Source of the DNA: Rikenella microfusus DSM 15922
GTDB taxonomy: Bacteria > Bacteroidota > Bacteroidia > Bacteroidales > Rikenellaceae
Assembly (NCBI RefSeq): GCF_000427365.1
Contig: NZ_KE386488.1
Location: 682,001-746,000, forward strand
Direction: 5' to 3'
DNA: 64,000 nt
Shown here one piece after another: positions 9,311 to 18,498 of this stretch (its first letter is position 1; the number at the start of each line of letters is the position of its first letter). The notes under the pieces were generated by a model, which saw only the letters and a list, made by a program, of their open reading frames with translations, was not told the origin of the DNA and ran no database searches. The translations under genes and the position numbers were made by a program.

Positions 9311-9534
9311 CTACCCCGGGGCGAAGCGGTCGATAAATGCTGGAGGCACCGCACCTGAAAGCCGTGGCCGCGGTTGTTCGCGTTGCTGGGATTGAGGTTC
9401 GTCGTGTTGAAATTCAGATAGAACCCGTTGGAACCGCTGACCGACGACGACCAACTGTACCCGTTGTTGCCGACGTTCCGCGCCACGCCCTCATAGCCCG
9501 TCCGGCCAAAGTCGCGGTAGCCCGGGGCGGGCAC
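9311..9534 (-). pseudogene. Orphan C-terminal fragment of a FISUMP/DGR-target-like protein
   Basis: The minus strand encodes about 70 residues (APGYRDFGRTGYEG, NVGNNGYSWSSS, NFNTTNLNPSN, GFQVRCLQ) typical of the C-terminal lectin-like module of Bacteroidales surface proteins, including targets of diversity-generating retroelements. Nothing recognisable lies upstream and there is no proper start. After CTCCAG the frame runs into unrelated sequence, but adding one base would give LQAFIDRFAPG and a TAG at 9311, so a single-base deletion is likely. It could be a gene remnant or a non-coding copy (template-like repeat); no reverse transcriptase is in the window. Confidence 0.5.
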
Positions 9535-9732
9535 CGCGCAGACCGGACAAAAGCGGGCAGCCGCTCTGTCCGCCGCCGCAAGGAGACAAAACCTTACGGG
9601 GCTTTGCGATAACTAACCGGAGACTGAAAAACGCCCGGTCAGTGGACTGCTGGATTTATCGTTCGCTCTGCCGGCAGACTCGTCCGGTCCGACGGCACTC
9701 CGGAATGACCGTTCCGCCCCTTTTAATTACAA

Positions 9733-9902
9733 AGGTAGGTATTGACTACCCTCTTTATATAATGGTATTTTTATACTGTATCATTCTTTTCGGCTCTCGC
9801 CGGCCGGGTCTTTTGTCCGGGTTTGCACCGTCTCATGCTGTCCGATGCAGAACCGAAACGGGGTTATCGAGGTTTGTATAAATCGTATATAATCACCTTT
9901 AT
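9733..9902. repeat. Degenerate member of the TATATA-ended repeat family
   Basis: Contains TTTTGTCCGGGTTTGCACCG (9811-9830), also found at 34807-34826 and inverted at 32549-32568, and ends CGTATATAATCACCTTTA, which resembles the MITE-like right ends and is roughly inverse to AAAGGTAGGTATTGAC at the start. Confidence 0.4.
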
Positions 9903-9949
9903 GTTTTCAGTAGATATCGGCCCGCGCCCACTCAGAAGCAGCCCTTGTC

Positions 9950-10411
9950 GGTTTTTTTGCAAGTGTTTGCATAGCCCCGTGGAAACTTGCCTGGACACGA
10001 AAGCCGACGATTCTTTCGAACCACACCAATAAAAATCGTACGGTTAATCGTCTGCCGCGTAGCGGCCAGCCCGAACCGACGCAGCAGCCGAGCGCCATCG
10101 AACTTGTTCGTATGGCCGAGGCGCCAGGAGGAAGCCGGAACGGCAACCCACCCCCGGCGAACCGACGCTGCCAGCGAGAGCCATCGGGGTTGGCTTCGCC
10201 TTCCTCCTCGCCGTTCGGCAGCGCTTAAGCCGGCTTGCACTGCTCTCACCGGCAGCGTCGGTTGCACGAATGGCCGAGCGGCGAGGAGGACAACGAGCGA
10301 AGCGAAGTTAACGGCTGCAACCTGCGGTCGCGCCCTCGCTGGCTCCGGGTAGCACGAAAAAAATGTCCGGCCCGCCCGTTGACGCAAGAATTTATCGTTA
10401 ATCGTACAGTT
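9950..10411. repeat. Palindrome-delimited intergenic repeat block 2
   Basis: Between the orphan fragment and the ABC permease. A beta-type module (GACACGAAAGCCGACGATTC...) runs up to AATCGTACGGTT (10034-10045). Then comes a long module with GACGCTGCC and GAAGTTAACGGCTGCAACC, shared with 39390-39590 and partly inverted at 27880-28010, up to AATCGTACAGTT (10400-10411). ORFs here give recurrent peptides such as PFVQPTLPVRAV only because the DNA is repeated. Confidence 0.7.
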
Positions 10412-10554
10412 TCTGTCAAGTAGTCCGACCGGAGCCGCCACCGATCGGGCCGAAGCCGTCCGATGCGGATTCCGCCGGTTCCGGCAGTCTAAAAACGGCC
10501 GGACAACCGACCGACGCAAAATTAGGAAAAGGGGCATGAATCGCAAAAAACACT

Positions 10555-10562
10555 TAAATTTG
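10555..10562 (+). promoter_or_regulatory. -7 box upstream of the ABC permease gene
   Basis: TAAATTTG fits TAnnTTTG and lies 29 bases before the ATG at 10591. The -33 region is not a good match. Confidence 0.4.
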
Positions 10563-10590
10563 GCGATCGCCCCTGTTGCAGCTACCCTTT

Positions 10591-11838
10591 ATGTTCAAAA
10601 AACCGGTTTACGTTCTCGGACAGATTTACCAGAGTTTGTTGATGGCCGTCGAAAGCGTCGTTATCAACAAGCTCCGCACCGCCCTGTCCCTGTCCGGCAT
10701 CACCATCGGCATCTTCGCCATCATCACCGTATTCACCCTCGTCGATTCGATGGAGATCAAGATTCGAGAGAATGTCAATACCCTCGGCAGCAATACCCTG
10801 TATGTCGGCAAATGGCCCTGGGACGGGGGCGGAGAGTGGTGGAAATATTACAACCGGCCGCAGGTGAGCCTCGCCGAATACGCCGAGATGCGTACCCTGC
10901 TTCCCCGGGCCGAAGCCATCGCCTTCATGACCTCTTTTTCGCGTACCGTCAAAAACGGCAGCAATTACGCGGACAATACCACCGTGATCGGCGCCACACA
11001 CGACTATAACCGGATGCGGAAAAGCGATATCGGCAGCGGACGCTATTTCACCTCCTATGAATCGGAACACGGCGGCCGGGTCGCCGTGATCGGGCATACC
11101 GTAGCCGAACAGTTTTTCCCCGGCGAAGACCCCGTAGGCAAGGATATGCGTATCGGCGGCACGCGGGTGACCGTGATCGGCGTATTCGCCAAAGCCGGCG
11201 ACGACATGATGGGAATGAGCATGGACGAAAACGTACTGATCCCGCTGACCCTGGCCCGAAATTTCGTGAACCTGCGCCGGGCCGGTACCGAAATGATCGT
11301 CAAAGGGCCGGACGGGGACGACATCCGGGAACTCAAAGCCGAAGTCGGGTCGATCATGCGCCGCCTGCGCAGGCTCAGCCCTCAGGCGGAAGACAACTTC
11401 GCCGTCAATGAACTGAGCATCCTGAGCAACATGCTCGACGACATGTTTCGGAGAATCAACTTCGCCGGAGGCATCATCGGCCTGTTTTCCATCCTGGTCG
11501 GCGGTTTCGGCGTGGCGAACATCATGTTCGTGTCGGTTCGGGAACGGACGGCGCAGATCGGGATCGAAAAAGCGCTCGGCGCGAGACCCTACTTCATCCT
11601 TTTCCAGTTTATTTTCGAAGCGGTGATCCTCTCCGTCGCCGGCGGCGCCATCGGATTGCTGCTGATTTTCGCCGGCGTGCTGGTGGTCAATAGCGTCAGC
11701 GACTTCACCGTCGTACTGACCCTGGGGAACACCCTGCTGGGGCTGGTCATCTCTTCGGCGGTCGGGGCGGTGGCCGGATTTTTCCCGGCCTGGAGCGCGG
11801 CCCGTATGGAGCCTGTCAAAGCCATTTTCCACAACTGA
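10591..11838 (+). CDS. MacB/FtsX-type ABC transporter permease
   Basis: A 415-residue inner-membrane permease of the four-helix MacB class. The N-terminal helix follows VVINKLRTALSLSGITIGIF; a large periplasmic MacB-PCD domain (about 45-285, with GRYFTSYE and VIGHTVAEQFFPGEDPVGK) is followed by the FtsX core (VNIMFVSVRERTAQIGIEKALGA-type motif as ANIMFVSVRER) and three C-terminal helices ending MEPVKAIFHN. I start at the ATG at 10591; a TTG five codons upstream lacks support. No ATPase is adjacent, so it must use one encoded elsewhere, perhaps the LolD-like protein at 21.5 kb. Such permeases drive mechanotransmission for efflux or lipoprotein release rather than solute import. Confidence 0.88.
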   Translation: MFKKPVYVLGQIYQSLLMAVESVVINKLRTALSLSGITIGIFAIITVFTLVDSMEIKIRENVNTLGSNTLYVGKWPWDGGGEWWKYYNRPQVSLAEYAEMRTLLPRAEAIAFMTSFSRTVKNGSNYADNTTVIGATHDYNRMRKSDIGSGRYFTSYESEHGGRVAVIGHTVAEQFFPGEDPVGKDMRIGGTRVTVIGVFAKAGDDMMGMSMDENVLIPLTLARNFVNLRRAGTEMIVKGPDGDDIRELKAEVGSIMRRLRRLSPQAEDNFAVNELSILSNMLDDMFRRINFAGGIIGLFSILVGGFGVANIMFVSVRERTAQIGIEKALGARPYFILFQFIFEAVILSVAGGAIGLLLIFAGVLVVNSVSDFTVVLTLGNTLLGLVISSAVGAVAGFFPAWSAARMEPVKAIFHN

Positions 11839-12002
11839 GGCGATGCCGTTATCTCCGTGCACAAGCCAGTTGCCGGCACCCGGCCGGAGCCGCCTCCGGT
11901 CCGGCAGACCACAGACCGTTTCCTGACATGGACGGTTTCAAATATCCGGCATCTTTTCGTATATTGCCGATATTATTTGTTCACTCCGTTAAATTGAAAC
12001 AT

Positions 12003-14174
12003 ATGCGCAACCTGATTCTGCCGGGATTGGCAGCCCTGCTTGCAGCGGCGTGTTCTTCCGGCCCCCGGCCCGCCGAAATCGCAGTGATTCCCCAACCCGC
12101 CCGGATCGTCGAAAGCGAAGGCTTCGTGAAGATCGGGCCGGATAACGTCCGCACCGCGGTCGATACCGCCATGAGCAATCCCGAAGGATACCGCCTGAGG
12201 GTCGGCGACGGCGGAGCGGAAATCGTCGGCGGCAGCGACGCCGGGGTGTTCTACGGCCTGCAAACGCTGGAACAGCTCCGCGATTCCGCCGGCAGGGCGC
12301 CGCAGGTGACCATCGAAGACGCGCCACGTTTCCGCTGGCGCGGGATGCACCTCGACGTGAGCCGCCATTTCTTCCCGAAAGAGTTCGTCAAAAGGTACCT
12401 CGACATCTTGGCCTACCATAAGATCAACACCTTCCACTGGCACCTGACGGACGGTATCGGCTGGCGGTTGCAGATCGACAAATATCCGCTCCTGACGCAA
12501 AAGGCCGCCTGGCGCAAAGTGAAAGACGTGAAATCGCCGTGGATCGGACTGGAACTCAGCGACGAATCGCGCCGCGACAGCGCCGACACCTACGGCGGTT
12601 ACTACACGAAGGACGACGTGCGCGAAATCGTGGCCTACGCCAGGGAGCGGCACATCACCGTGATCCCGGAGATCGAAATGCCGGGCCATTCGGAAGCGGC
12701 GACTTTCGCCTATCCCGAATACGCCTGCCCGACGGCACGGCCGGGCAGCGGCATCTATTGTCCCGGCCGGGAGGAGACATTCGGGTTTTTAGAGGGGATC
12801 ATCGACGAAGTGGTCGAACTTTTTCCGGACTCGCCGTACATCCATATCGGAGGCGACGAAGTGGGCAAGGAACAGTGGAGCGCATGTCCGCTCTGTCAGA
12901 AGCGCAAACGGGAACAGGGCCTGAAGGACGAGCATGAGTTGCAGAGCTATTTCGTGCACCGGATGGAGGAGTACATCAACTCCAAAGGCAAGGCGATGAT
13001 CGGTTTCGACGAGATACTGGAAGGCGGTCTGGCGCCGAACGCCACCGTCATGTCGTGGACCGGCTTCGAGGGCGGCATCAAGGCGGCCAATGCCGGACAC
13101 GACGTGGTGATGGTGCCGCTGGATTACGTCTATTTCGACCACTATCAGGGCCAGAACCCGTGCGAACCGCAGGCGTGGGGCGGATTCAACGGAATCCGGC
13201 GCGTTTACTCGTTCGACCCGGTACCGCCGGGCATCGCTTCGGAAAACGAGCATTACGTACTGGGCGGACAGGCCAATATCTGGACGGAGAATATCCGTAC
13301 CCCGGAACATGTGGAATATATGTTGCTGCCCCGGCTGGCCGCCCTTTCCGAAGTGTTGTGGACGGATACGACGGCCCGTAACTGGAAACGTTTTGAACAC
13401 AAGCTGGACCGCCAGCTGGACCGCTATGCGGCCAAAGGGTGGAACTACGCCGAAAGCGCCTTTACGCCCTATATCTCCGACCAGCATTTCGGCGGCGACG
13501 GTTCGCTGACCGTTCAACTGGCCACGGAACTGGACGGCTATCCGGTCCATTATACGCTGGACGGGAGCGTGCCGACACAGGAATCGGCCGTTTATACGGA
13601 TTCCGTTATAATCAGGGAACCGGCGACGCTGACGGCGGTAACGTTCCGGAACGGGAAGCCGGCAGGATGCGTGCTGACCGTACCGGGCTTGCTGAACAGG
13701 GCCACGCGGGCGAAGGTGTCGTACGCGACACCGTACAACGCGGCCTATACGGGCGGCGGCGATACGGCGCTGGTGGATAACCGCTATGCCTTCAAACGGG
13801 GCGACGACAAAGCCTGGCAGGGTTTCGAAGGGACGGATATGGACGTGACGCTGGACCTGGGTTCGGTACAGTCGTTGTCGGGCACCGGACTGCGTTTCCT
13901 GCAACACATCGCCTCCACGTCGGTTATGCTTCCGACCCGTCTGACGGTATGGACGTCGACGGACGGGAAAGATTTTACGGTGGCGGCGGACAGGGCGATA
14001 GAACCGAACGACGATTCGGAGGTGCTGATCGAACCGTTCGACGTCCGCTTCGCCGATTCGGTCGAAGCGCGGTATGTACGGGTGAAGGCGGCGAATGCGG
14101 GAGTTTTGCCGGAAGGGCATCCGCGCGCGGGCGCTCCGGCCTGGATCTTCACGGACGAAATCGTCGTTTATTGA
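12003..14174 (+). CDS. GH20 beta-N-acetylhexosaminidase lipoprotein
   Basis: A 723-residue surface or periplasmic enzyme that removes terminal GlcNAc/GalNAc from glycans. The ATG at 12003 gives a lipoprotein signal (LAALLAAAC, Cys17); a longer in-frame start at 11928 would bury it. Then a GH20b domain (about 28-115) and the TIM barrel (about 120-460) with FHWHLTDGIGWRL, PEIEMPGHS and the catalytic pair Asp285-Glu286 in HIGGDEVGKEQW. A chitobiase-like C-terminal domain (HYTLDGSVPT) and an F5/8-type carbohydrate-binding module (DVTLDLGS) follow. The catalytic dyad is intact, so activity on host mucin or N-glycans is likely. Confidence 0.93.
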   Translation: MRNLILPGLAALLAAACSSGPRPAEIAVIPQPARIVESEGFVKIGPDNVRTAVDTAMSNPEGYRLRVGDGGAEIVGGSDAGVFYGLQTLEQLRDSAGRAPQVTIEDAPRFRWRGMHLDVSRHFFPKEFVKRYLDILAYHKINTFHWHLTDGIGWRLQIDKYPLLTQKAAWRKVKDVKSPWIGLELSDESRRDSADTYGGYYTKDDVREIVAYARERHITVIPEIEMPGHSEAATFAYPEYACPTARPGSGIYCPGREETFGFLEGIIDEVVELFPDSPYIHIGGDEVGKEQWSACPLCQKRKREQGLKDEHELQSYFVHRMEEYINSKGKAMIGFDEILEGGLAPNATVMSWTGFEGGIKAANAGHDVVMVPLDYVYFDHYQGQNPCEPQAWGGFNGIRRVYSFDPVPPGIASENEHYVLGGQANIWTENIRTPEHVEYMLLPRLAALSEVLWTDTTARNWKRFEHKLDRQLDRYAAKGWNYAESAFTPYISDQHFGGDGSLTVQLATELDGYPVHYTLDGSVPTQESAVYTDSVIIREPATLTAVTFRNGKPAGCVLTVPGLLNRATRAKVSYATPYNAAYTGGGDTALVDNRYAFKRGDDKAWQGFEGTDMDVTLDLGSVQSLSGTGLRFLQHIASTSVMLPTRLTVWTSTDGKDFTVAADRAIEPNDDSEVLIEPFDVRFADSVEARYVRVKAANAGVLPEGHPRAGAPAWIFTDEIVVY

Positions 14175-14439
14175 CCGTTTCGGCAGGGGGCGCTGTCGGA
14201 ACCGGTAAAATCCGTCCAGAATCTGTCGGGGAGAAGGGTGCGAAATCCGCCGGAAGGCCCGGCAGGGACGGCGCGTGTGGGACAGGATACGCCGTCGCTT
14301 TCCGGATAAAGCGGCAGGTATTTGCCGTCCGGTTGGTAGGGTTATCCGAACCTCTTCTGCGCCCGGGAAAAGCTGCGCGGAGAACTTCCCGGATAAACGA
14401 AGGCATTATGTTTCGATTGTCGGCTTCTCCCGAAAGTGG

Positions 14440-14905
14440 CCGCACTATTTTAGGAGCGAAACCGGCGATTCCGAAGAATCGCGTCAATAAAAACCGTACA
14501 ATAATGGCAGGAACATGCTATGCGACCTTTAGGTCGCGCGGGTCGCAGCCTCGCCCCGCGGAGGCCCGCTCGCTCGCGAGGCTCGTTCACGGTCTCCGCA
14601 GGCTGCGATTCTCGGCCAATAACTGTACGGTTAATTCATATGATGTCACCCGGAGTCAGCGAGGGCGCGACCGCAGGTTGCAGCCCTTCGCCGGGGGTGG
14701 CTCCGGGCTGGCCGCTGCGCGGATAAATAATCGTAGGTTTAAAAAACATTCCCGGCGACTTCTTTGCTTTCTTGGTCGCACAAGAAAGAAAGTGCCCCGC
14801 GGTATGAGCGGGTGAAGAAAAAACAAACGCCTGTCGGCACAGAAATTAAACTACCTTTGATTTGCAGGCTAAATCCGGACCGGCGAAGATAAAACCATAA
14901 GATGC
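14440..14905. repeat. Palindrome-delimited intergenic repeat block 3
   Basis: Main content of the 886-base gap before the SUI1 gene; 14175-14440 shows nothing recognisable. A beta-type end (GGCGATTCCGAAGAATCGCG) meets AACCGTACAATA (14492). The alpha module with the GCGACCTTTAGGTCGC hairpin follows (14504-14620, 117 bp), then AACTGTACGGTT (14621-14632), a GC-rich module, AATCGTAGGTTT (14729) and the ATTCCCGGCGAC module. A last decayed site is AACCATAAGATG (14893). Confidence 0.75.
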
Positions 14906-15060
14906 AACCGTTAATTTCGCTGCGCCCGTTTCCCATGACGGCTTCCTCGCCGGGGACAGCTCAGGATCGGCCGCTACGCGGACTATATTTACGGGGAAAC
15001 GTTGGCCCGACCGTTTCATGCAGGAGACAGAACGAAACCGAAAATGAATGAATTCGACCG

Positions 15061-15402
15061 ATGAGCAATAACGACTGGAAATCCCGCCTGGGGATGGTCT
15101 ATTCGACCGACCCCGACTTTCGATACACCACCGAAACCGCAGCGGAACAGGAAACACTGCCCCCCGCCCGGCAGCGGCTACGCGTGGCCCTCGACAAACG
15201 CAACCGCGGAGGCAAGCAAGTGACCATCGTCGCCGATTTCGTCGGCAGCGACGAAGACCTGAAGGAACTCGGCAAAATGCTCCGGCAGAAATGCGGCGCA
15301 GGCGGTTCCGCCAAAGACGGCGAAATCATCCTGCAAGGCGACTTCCGCGACAAAGTCGTCCAGCTGCTTACCCAAGCCGGGTACAAAGCCCGTAAAATCT
15401 GA
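15061..15402 (+). CDS. SUI1/YciH-like translation initiation factor
   Basis: A 113-residue protein of the eIF1/SUI1 fold. The C-terminal half has the family pattern: RVALDKRNRGGKQVTIVADF, LGKMLRQKCGAGGSAKDGEIILQGDF and the terminal LLTQAGYKARKI. Bacterial YciH proteins are thought to discriminate start codons or aid stress translation; their role in Bacteroidetes is not settled. It lies 18 bases before the next gene, so they are probably co-transcribed. Confidence 0.88.
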   Translation: MSNNDWKSRLGMVYSTDPDFRYTTETAAEQETLPPARQRLRVALDKRNRGGKQVTIVADFVGSDEDLKELGKMLRQKCGAGGSAKDGEIILQGDFRDKVVQLLTQAGYKARKI

Positions 15403-15420
15403 CAATCGGGCCGATCACCT

Positions 15421-18336
15421 ATGCGCAACCTCATCCGAACCCTCCGCCGTCTGCCGTGCCTGCTGCTCATCGCCCTGGCCGGAACGCAGGCCGCGCAGGC
15501 GCAATTCTATTACAACGGCCGCGGACCGATGAATCTCAAATGGCGGCAGATCAAAAGTCCGCGTTATAAACTCATCTACCCCGACTATTACGCCCCCGCC
15601 GCCACCGCGCTGGCCGGGTTCATGGACAGCATCGCCCCCACCATCGCCCATGGCTTCGCCCGTGCCCCCCAGCGGCTCCCCATCGTGCTGCATACCGAAA
15701 ACCTGCATTCCAACGGAGAAGTCGTCTGGGCGCCCAAACGCATGGAACTGATGACAACCGCCCCCGCCGGAGACATCTATGCCGACCCGTGGCTCAAACA
15801 ACTCGCCGTGCACGAAAGCCGCCATGTCGTACAGCTCTCCGCCCTGCGCAGCGGCGTCACGAAAGTGGCCTCGTGGCTGTTCGGACAGGCCGGGACCTGC
15901 GTGGGAATGCTCGTGGTGCCCAAATGGTTCCTTGAAGGCGACGCCACGCTGGCCGAGACCCAGTATTCCGAATTCGGACGCGCTTACCAGCCGTCGTTCA
16001 CCGTCGGCATGCGGGCTTTATTCGCCGCGGACAGCGCTTACGTGGGTATGAAAAGCGACAAATGGATCGCCGGATCGTACCGAACCTACATTCCCGGAAT
16101 TTACGAATACGGCTACCAGATAGTCGCCGCCGGCGAGCGTTACCACGGGCCGGAGATGTGGGGACGCGCAGTGGAATATGCCGGGAAGTGGCCGATTTTC
16201 ATCGTCCCGCTGCGCATCTATCTCAAACGCCATTACGACACGCACCTGAGCGACCTGAGCCGGACAGCCCTCGGCGACCTGTACCGACACTGGAAACCCT
16301 ATTCGGCCGTAGCGGACAGCTACCGTACCCTGACCCGTCCCGCGCGGGACGGAAAGGCTTTCACCACCTATTCCGACCCGCTCCGCACGCCATGGGGAAT
16401 CGTGGCTGCCAAAACCGATTACGACACCCCGCCCCGCTTCGTAGTCGTCGATACGACGGGCGGCAGCGATCGTACCCTGCGGTGGATCGCACCGCCGTCG
16501 AGTCGTCCCGTGCTGGCCGGCAGCACGCTCTGGTGGACGGAGTTCAAACCGCACCCCATATGGGAATATAAAACCTACTCGGTCGTTCGGAGCCTCGACC
16601 TCGCTACCGGCGAGAGACGGATTTACGGCCGCCGGCAGGCCCACTATTTCGTTACGCCCCTGACGGTGGGCGGTCGCGCTTTCATCGCCGCCGTATCGCC
16701 CGACAGTCTGGGCGGCAGCGATCTGGTGCTGCGCGACGCCGAGGATTTCCGGGAGACCGACCGTCTGCGGTTCGATCCGCTGACCACCCTGCACGGGATG
16801 GCCTGGGACAGCACAACCCGGACGCTGGCCTTCATCGCACTGAGCGAGGCGGGAATGCACCTGCGGCGCACTTCGGTCGCCGCGGACGGCACGCTGGCTC
16901 CGGTCGGGGACATTACCGCACCGTCGATGGTAACTCTCAGCGGCCTGACGGCAAATGGGAAAGGACAACTCTATTTCAGTTCGATACAATCCGGCAAAGA
17001 CGAGATACATACCCTCGACCTGACCTCCCCGGAACTTGTCGAACGGAGACTGACGACTTCGCGCTTCGGGGCTTACGGCCCTTCGGCGGACAGCGCCGGA
17101 GTGCTTTTTACGACCTATACGGCGGACGGTTACCTGGTCGCAACAACCGGCGCGGCAGCGACGAAAGACACGGTGCGGTGGTCGCGGTTGCCGGAGAACC
17201 TGCTGAATATCCCGGCGCCCGCCTGGCATGTGCCGACCATGAGCGCACTGCCGATGGACGACACCGCGACCACACATAAGGTGCGGCGCTACAACAAGGC
17301 GCTCCGGTGGTTCAACGTCCACAGCTGGGCGCCGATCGCCGCCGATGTGGACGACCTGCTCAACACCAGCGAACGGACGCTGAACCTCGGTTTCGGAGCA
17401 AGCCTCTTTTTCCAGAGCGTGATGGGCGACAGTTACGGTTCGGCCACCTACGGGCGGCTGCACGGCGACGACTGGCTGCAGGCGTCCTGGACCTATGCCG
17501 GACTGCCGGTACAGATCACCGCCGACGTGGAGTACGGGGGCGGCAAACAGGGCGTCTATATTCCGGCAGGCGACCGGGCCGCCGGAGCAACGGCCCCCGC
17601 CGGCCTGAAAAATTACCTGCATGTGCAGGGGAGCCTCTCCGTCCCGCTGGATCTCTCCGGAGGAAGCCACTTCCGGCTTTTGCAGCCGTCGTTCTCGATA
17701 ACGCACTACAATTCGCTGATGTACGACCCCGGCAAAGCGCGTTTTATCCAGGGATACCAGAAATACCAGGCTTCGCTCTGGTGGAGCGACAACCGGCGGG
17801 CATCTACGCGCTGCATCGTGCCGCGGTTAGGCTATGCCGTGCGGGCAGACGTGAGCGGAGCTTTCAACGACCGGTTCGGCACGGTGTACAGCCTCTATGC
17901 GCGGGGCTACCTGCCGGGACTGATGCGCAACCACAGCATCACCCTGCGGGCGGGCGGCATGTACCAGAGCGAAGCGGAACTGGGATTCACGCAAAAACCG
18001 TTGTTCCCGCGGGGAGCCTACAACGGATGGGCGGCGAAGTACTACGGCGCGGCGGCGTTCGACTATACGTTCCCGCTCTGTTATCCGAACGGGGGGATCA
18101 ACGGGCTGATCTACTTCAAACGTATCTGGCTGAACCTGTTCGGGGATTACAGCCGCGGGGCCTATTTCGCGGGGGGCGGTTCGACCCGGCCGCTGGACGT
18201 CTGGTCTTACGGGGGCGACATCGCGTTCGAAGTGAACGCGGTGGGTTCGGCGACTCCGGCGACTGTCAAGTTCACGCTGGCCGCACCCTCGAACGACGCA
18301 TTCTATTTCGGCGTCGGGCTGTCGATGAGTTTCTGA
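15421..18336 (+). CDS. Exported gluzincin-motif protein with propeller and outer-membrane barrel
   Basis: A 971-residue envelope protein with a signal peptide (about 1-27, ending AQAQ). Residues about 35-210 look like a peptidase-MA gluzincin domain: HESRH at 131-135 (HExxH) followed by WFLEGDATLAE with Glu172 and Glu179 as candidate third ligand. The middle (about 300-620) is a TolB-like beta-propeller, and the C-terminal third (about 650-971) alternates short beta-strands and ends in Phe (FYFGVGLSMSF), as in outer-membrane barrels. The zinc-site residues are present, so proteolysis is plausible, but no substrate is known. Bacteroidetes homologues are usually annotated only as hypothetical or TolB-like. 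Confidence 0.7.
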   Translation: MRNLIRTLRRLPCLLLIALAGTQAAQAQFYYNGRGPMNLKWRQIKSPRYKLIYPDYYAPAATALAGFMDSIAPTIAHGFARAPQRLPIVLHTENLHSNGEVVWAPKRMELMTTAPAGDIYADPWLKQLAVHESRHVVQLSALRSGVTKVASWLFGQAGTCVGMLVVPKWFLEGDATLAETQYSEFGRAYQPSFTVGMRALFAADSAYVGMKSDKWIAGSYRTYIPGIYEYGYQIVAAGERYHGPEMWGRAVEYAGKWPIFIVPLRIYLKRHYDTHLSDLSRTALGDLYRHWKPYSAVADSYRTLTRPARDGKAFTTYSDPLRTPWGIVAAKTDYDTPPRFVVVDTTGGSDRTLRWIAPPSSRPVLAGSTLWWTEFKPHPIWEYKTYSVVRSLDLATGERRIYGRRQAHYFVTPLTVGGRAFIAAVSPDSLGGSDLVLRDAEDFRETDRLRFDPLTTLHGMAWDSTTRTLAFIALSEAGMHLRRTSVAADGTLAPVGDITAPSMVTLSGLTANGKGQLYFSSIQSGKDEIHTLDLTSPELVERRLTTSRFGAYGPSADSAGVLFTTYTADGYLVATTGAAATKDTVRWSRLPENLLNIPAPAWHVPTMSALPMDDTATTHKVRRYNKALRWFNVHSWAPIAADVDDLLNTSERTLNLGFGASLFFQSVMGDSYGSATYGRLHGDDWLQASWTYAGLPVQITADVEYGGGKQGVYIPAGDRAAGATAPAGLKNYLHVQGSLSVPLDLSGGSHFRLLQPSFSITHYNSLMYDPGKARFIQGYQKYQASLWWSDNRRASTRCIVPRLGYAVRADVSGAFNDRFGTVYSLYARGYLPGLMRNHSITLRAGGMYQSEAELGFTQKPLFPRGAYNGWAAKYYGAAAFDYTFPLCYPNGGINGLIYFKRIWLNLFGDYSRGAYFAGGGSTRPLDVWSYGGDIAFEVNAVGSATPATVKFTLAAPSNDAFYFGVGLSMSF

Positions 18337-18412
18337 TCCCCTCCGGAGCGTCCGTCCGTAACCGGCGAAACGAAACGGTACCGAAACGGCTCACAGATGC
18401 CGGAAACCGATT

Positions 18413-18446
18413 TTTGGATGAGTCTCAGGAAAAAAGTATATATTTG
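18413..18446 (+). promoter_or_regulatory. Promoter of secDF
   Basis: TTTG (18413-18416), a 22-base spacer and TATATTTG (18439-18446), 52 bases before the ATG. The -7 box is a perfect match; the spacer is slightly long. Confidence 0.6.
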
Positions 18447-18498
18447 CAACTTCTGACAAACGACAAAAAACAAAACAAAATAAAAACTTTTACAATCC

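Noticed and set aside
9932-10546. ORFs repeating peptides such as PFVQPTLPVRAV or SLAPRRPARS in several gaps
   Set aside because: They recur because the underlying intergenic repeat DNA recurs, in different frames and strands, with no conserved start; this is not a protein family.
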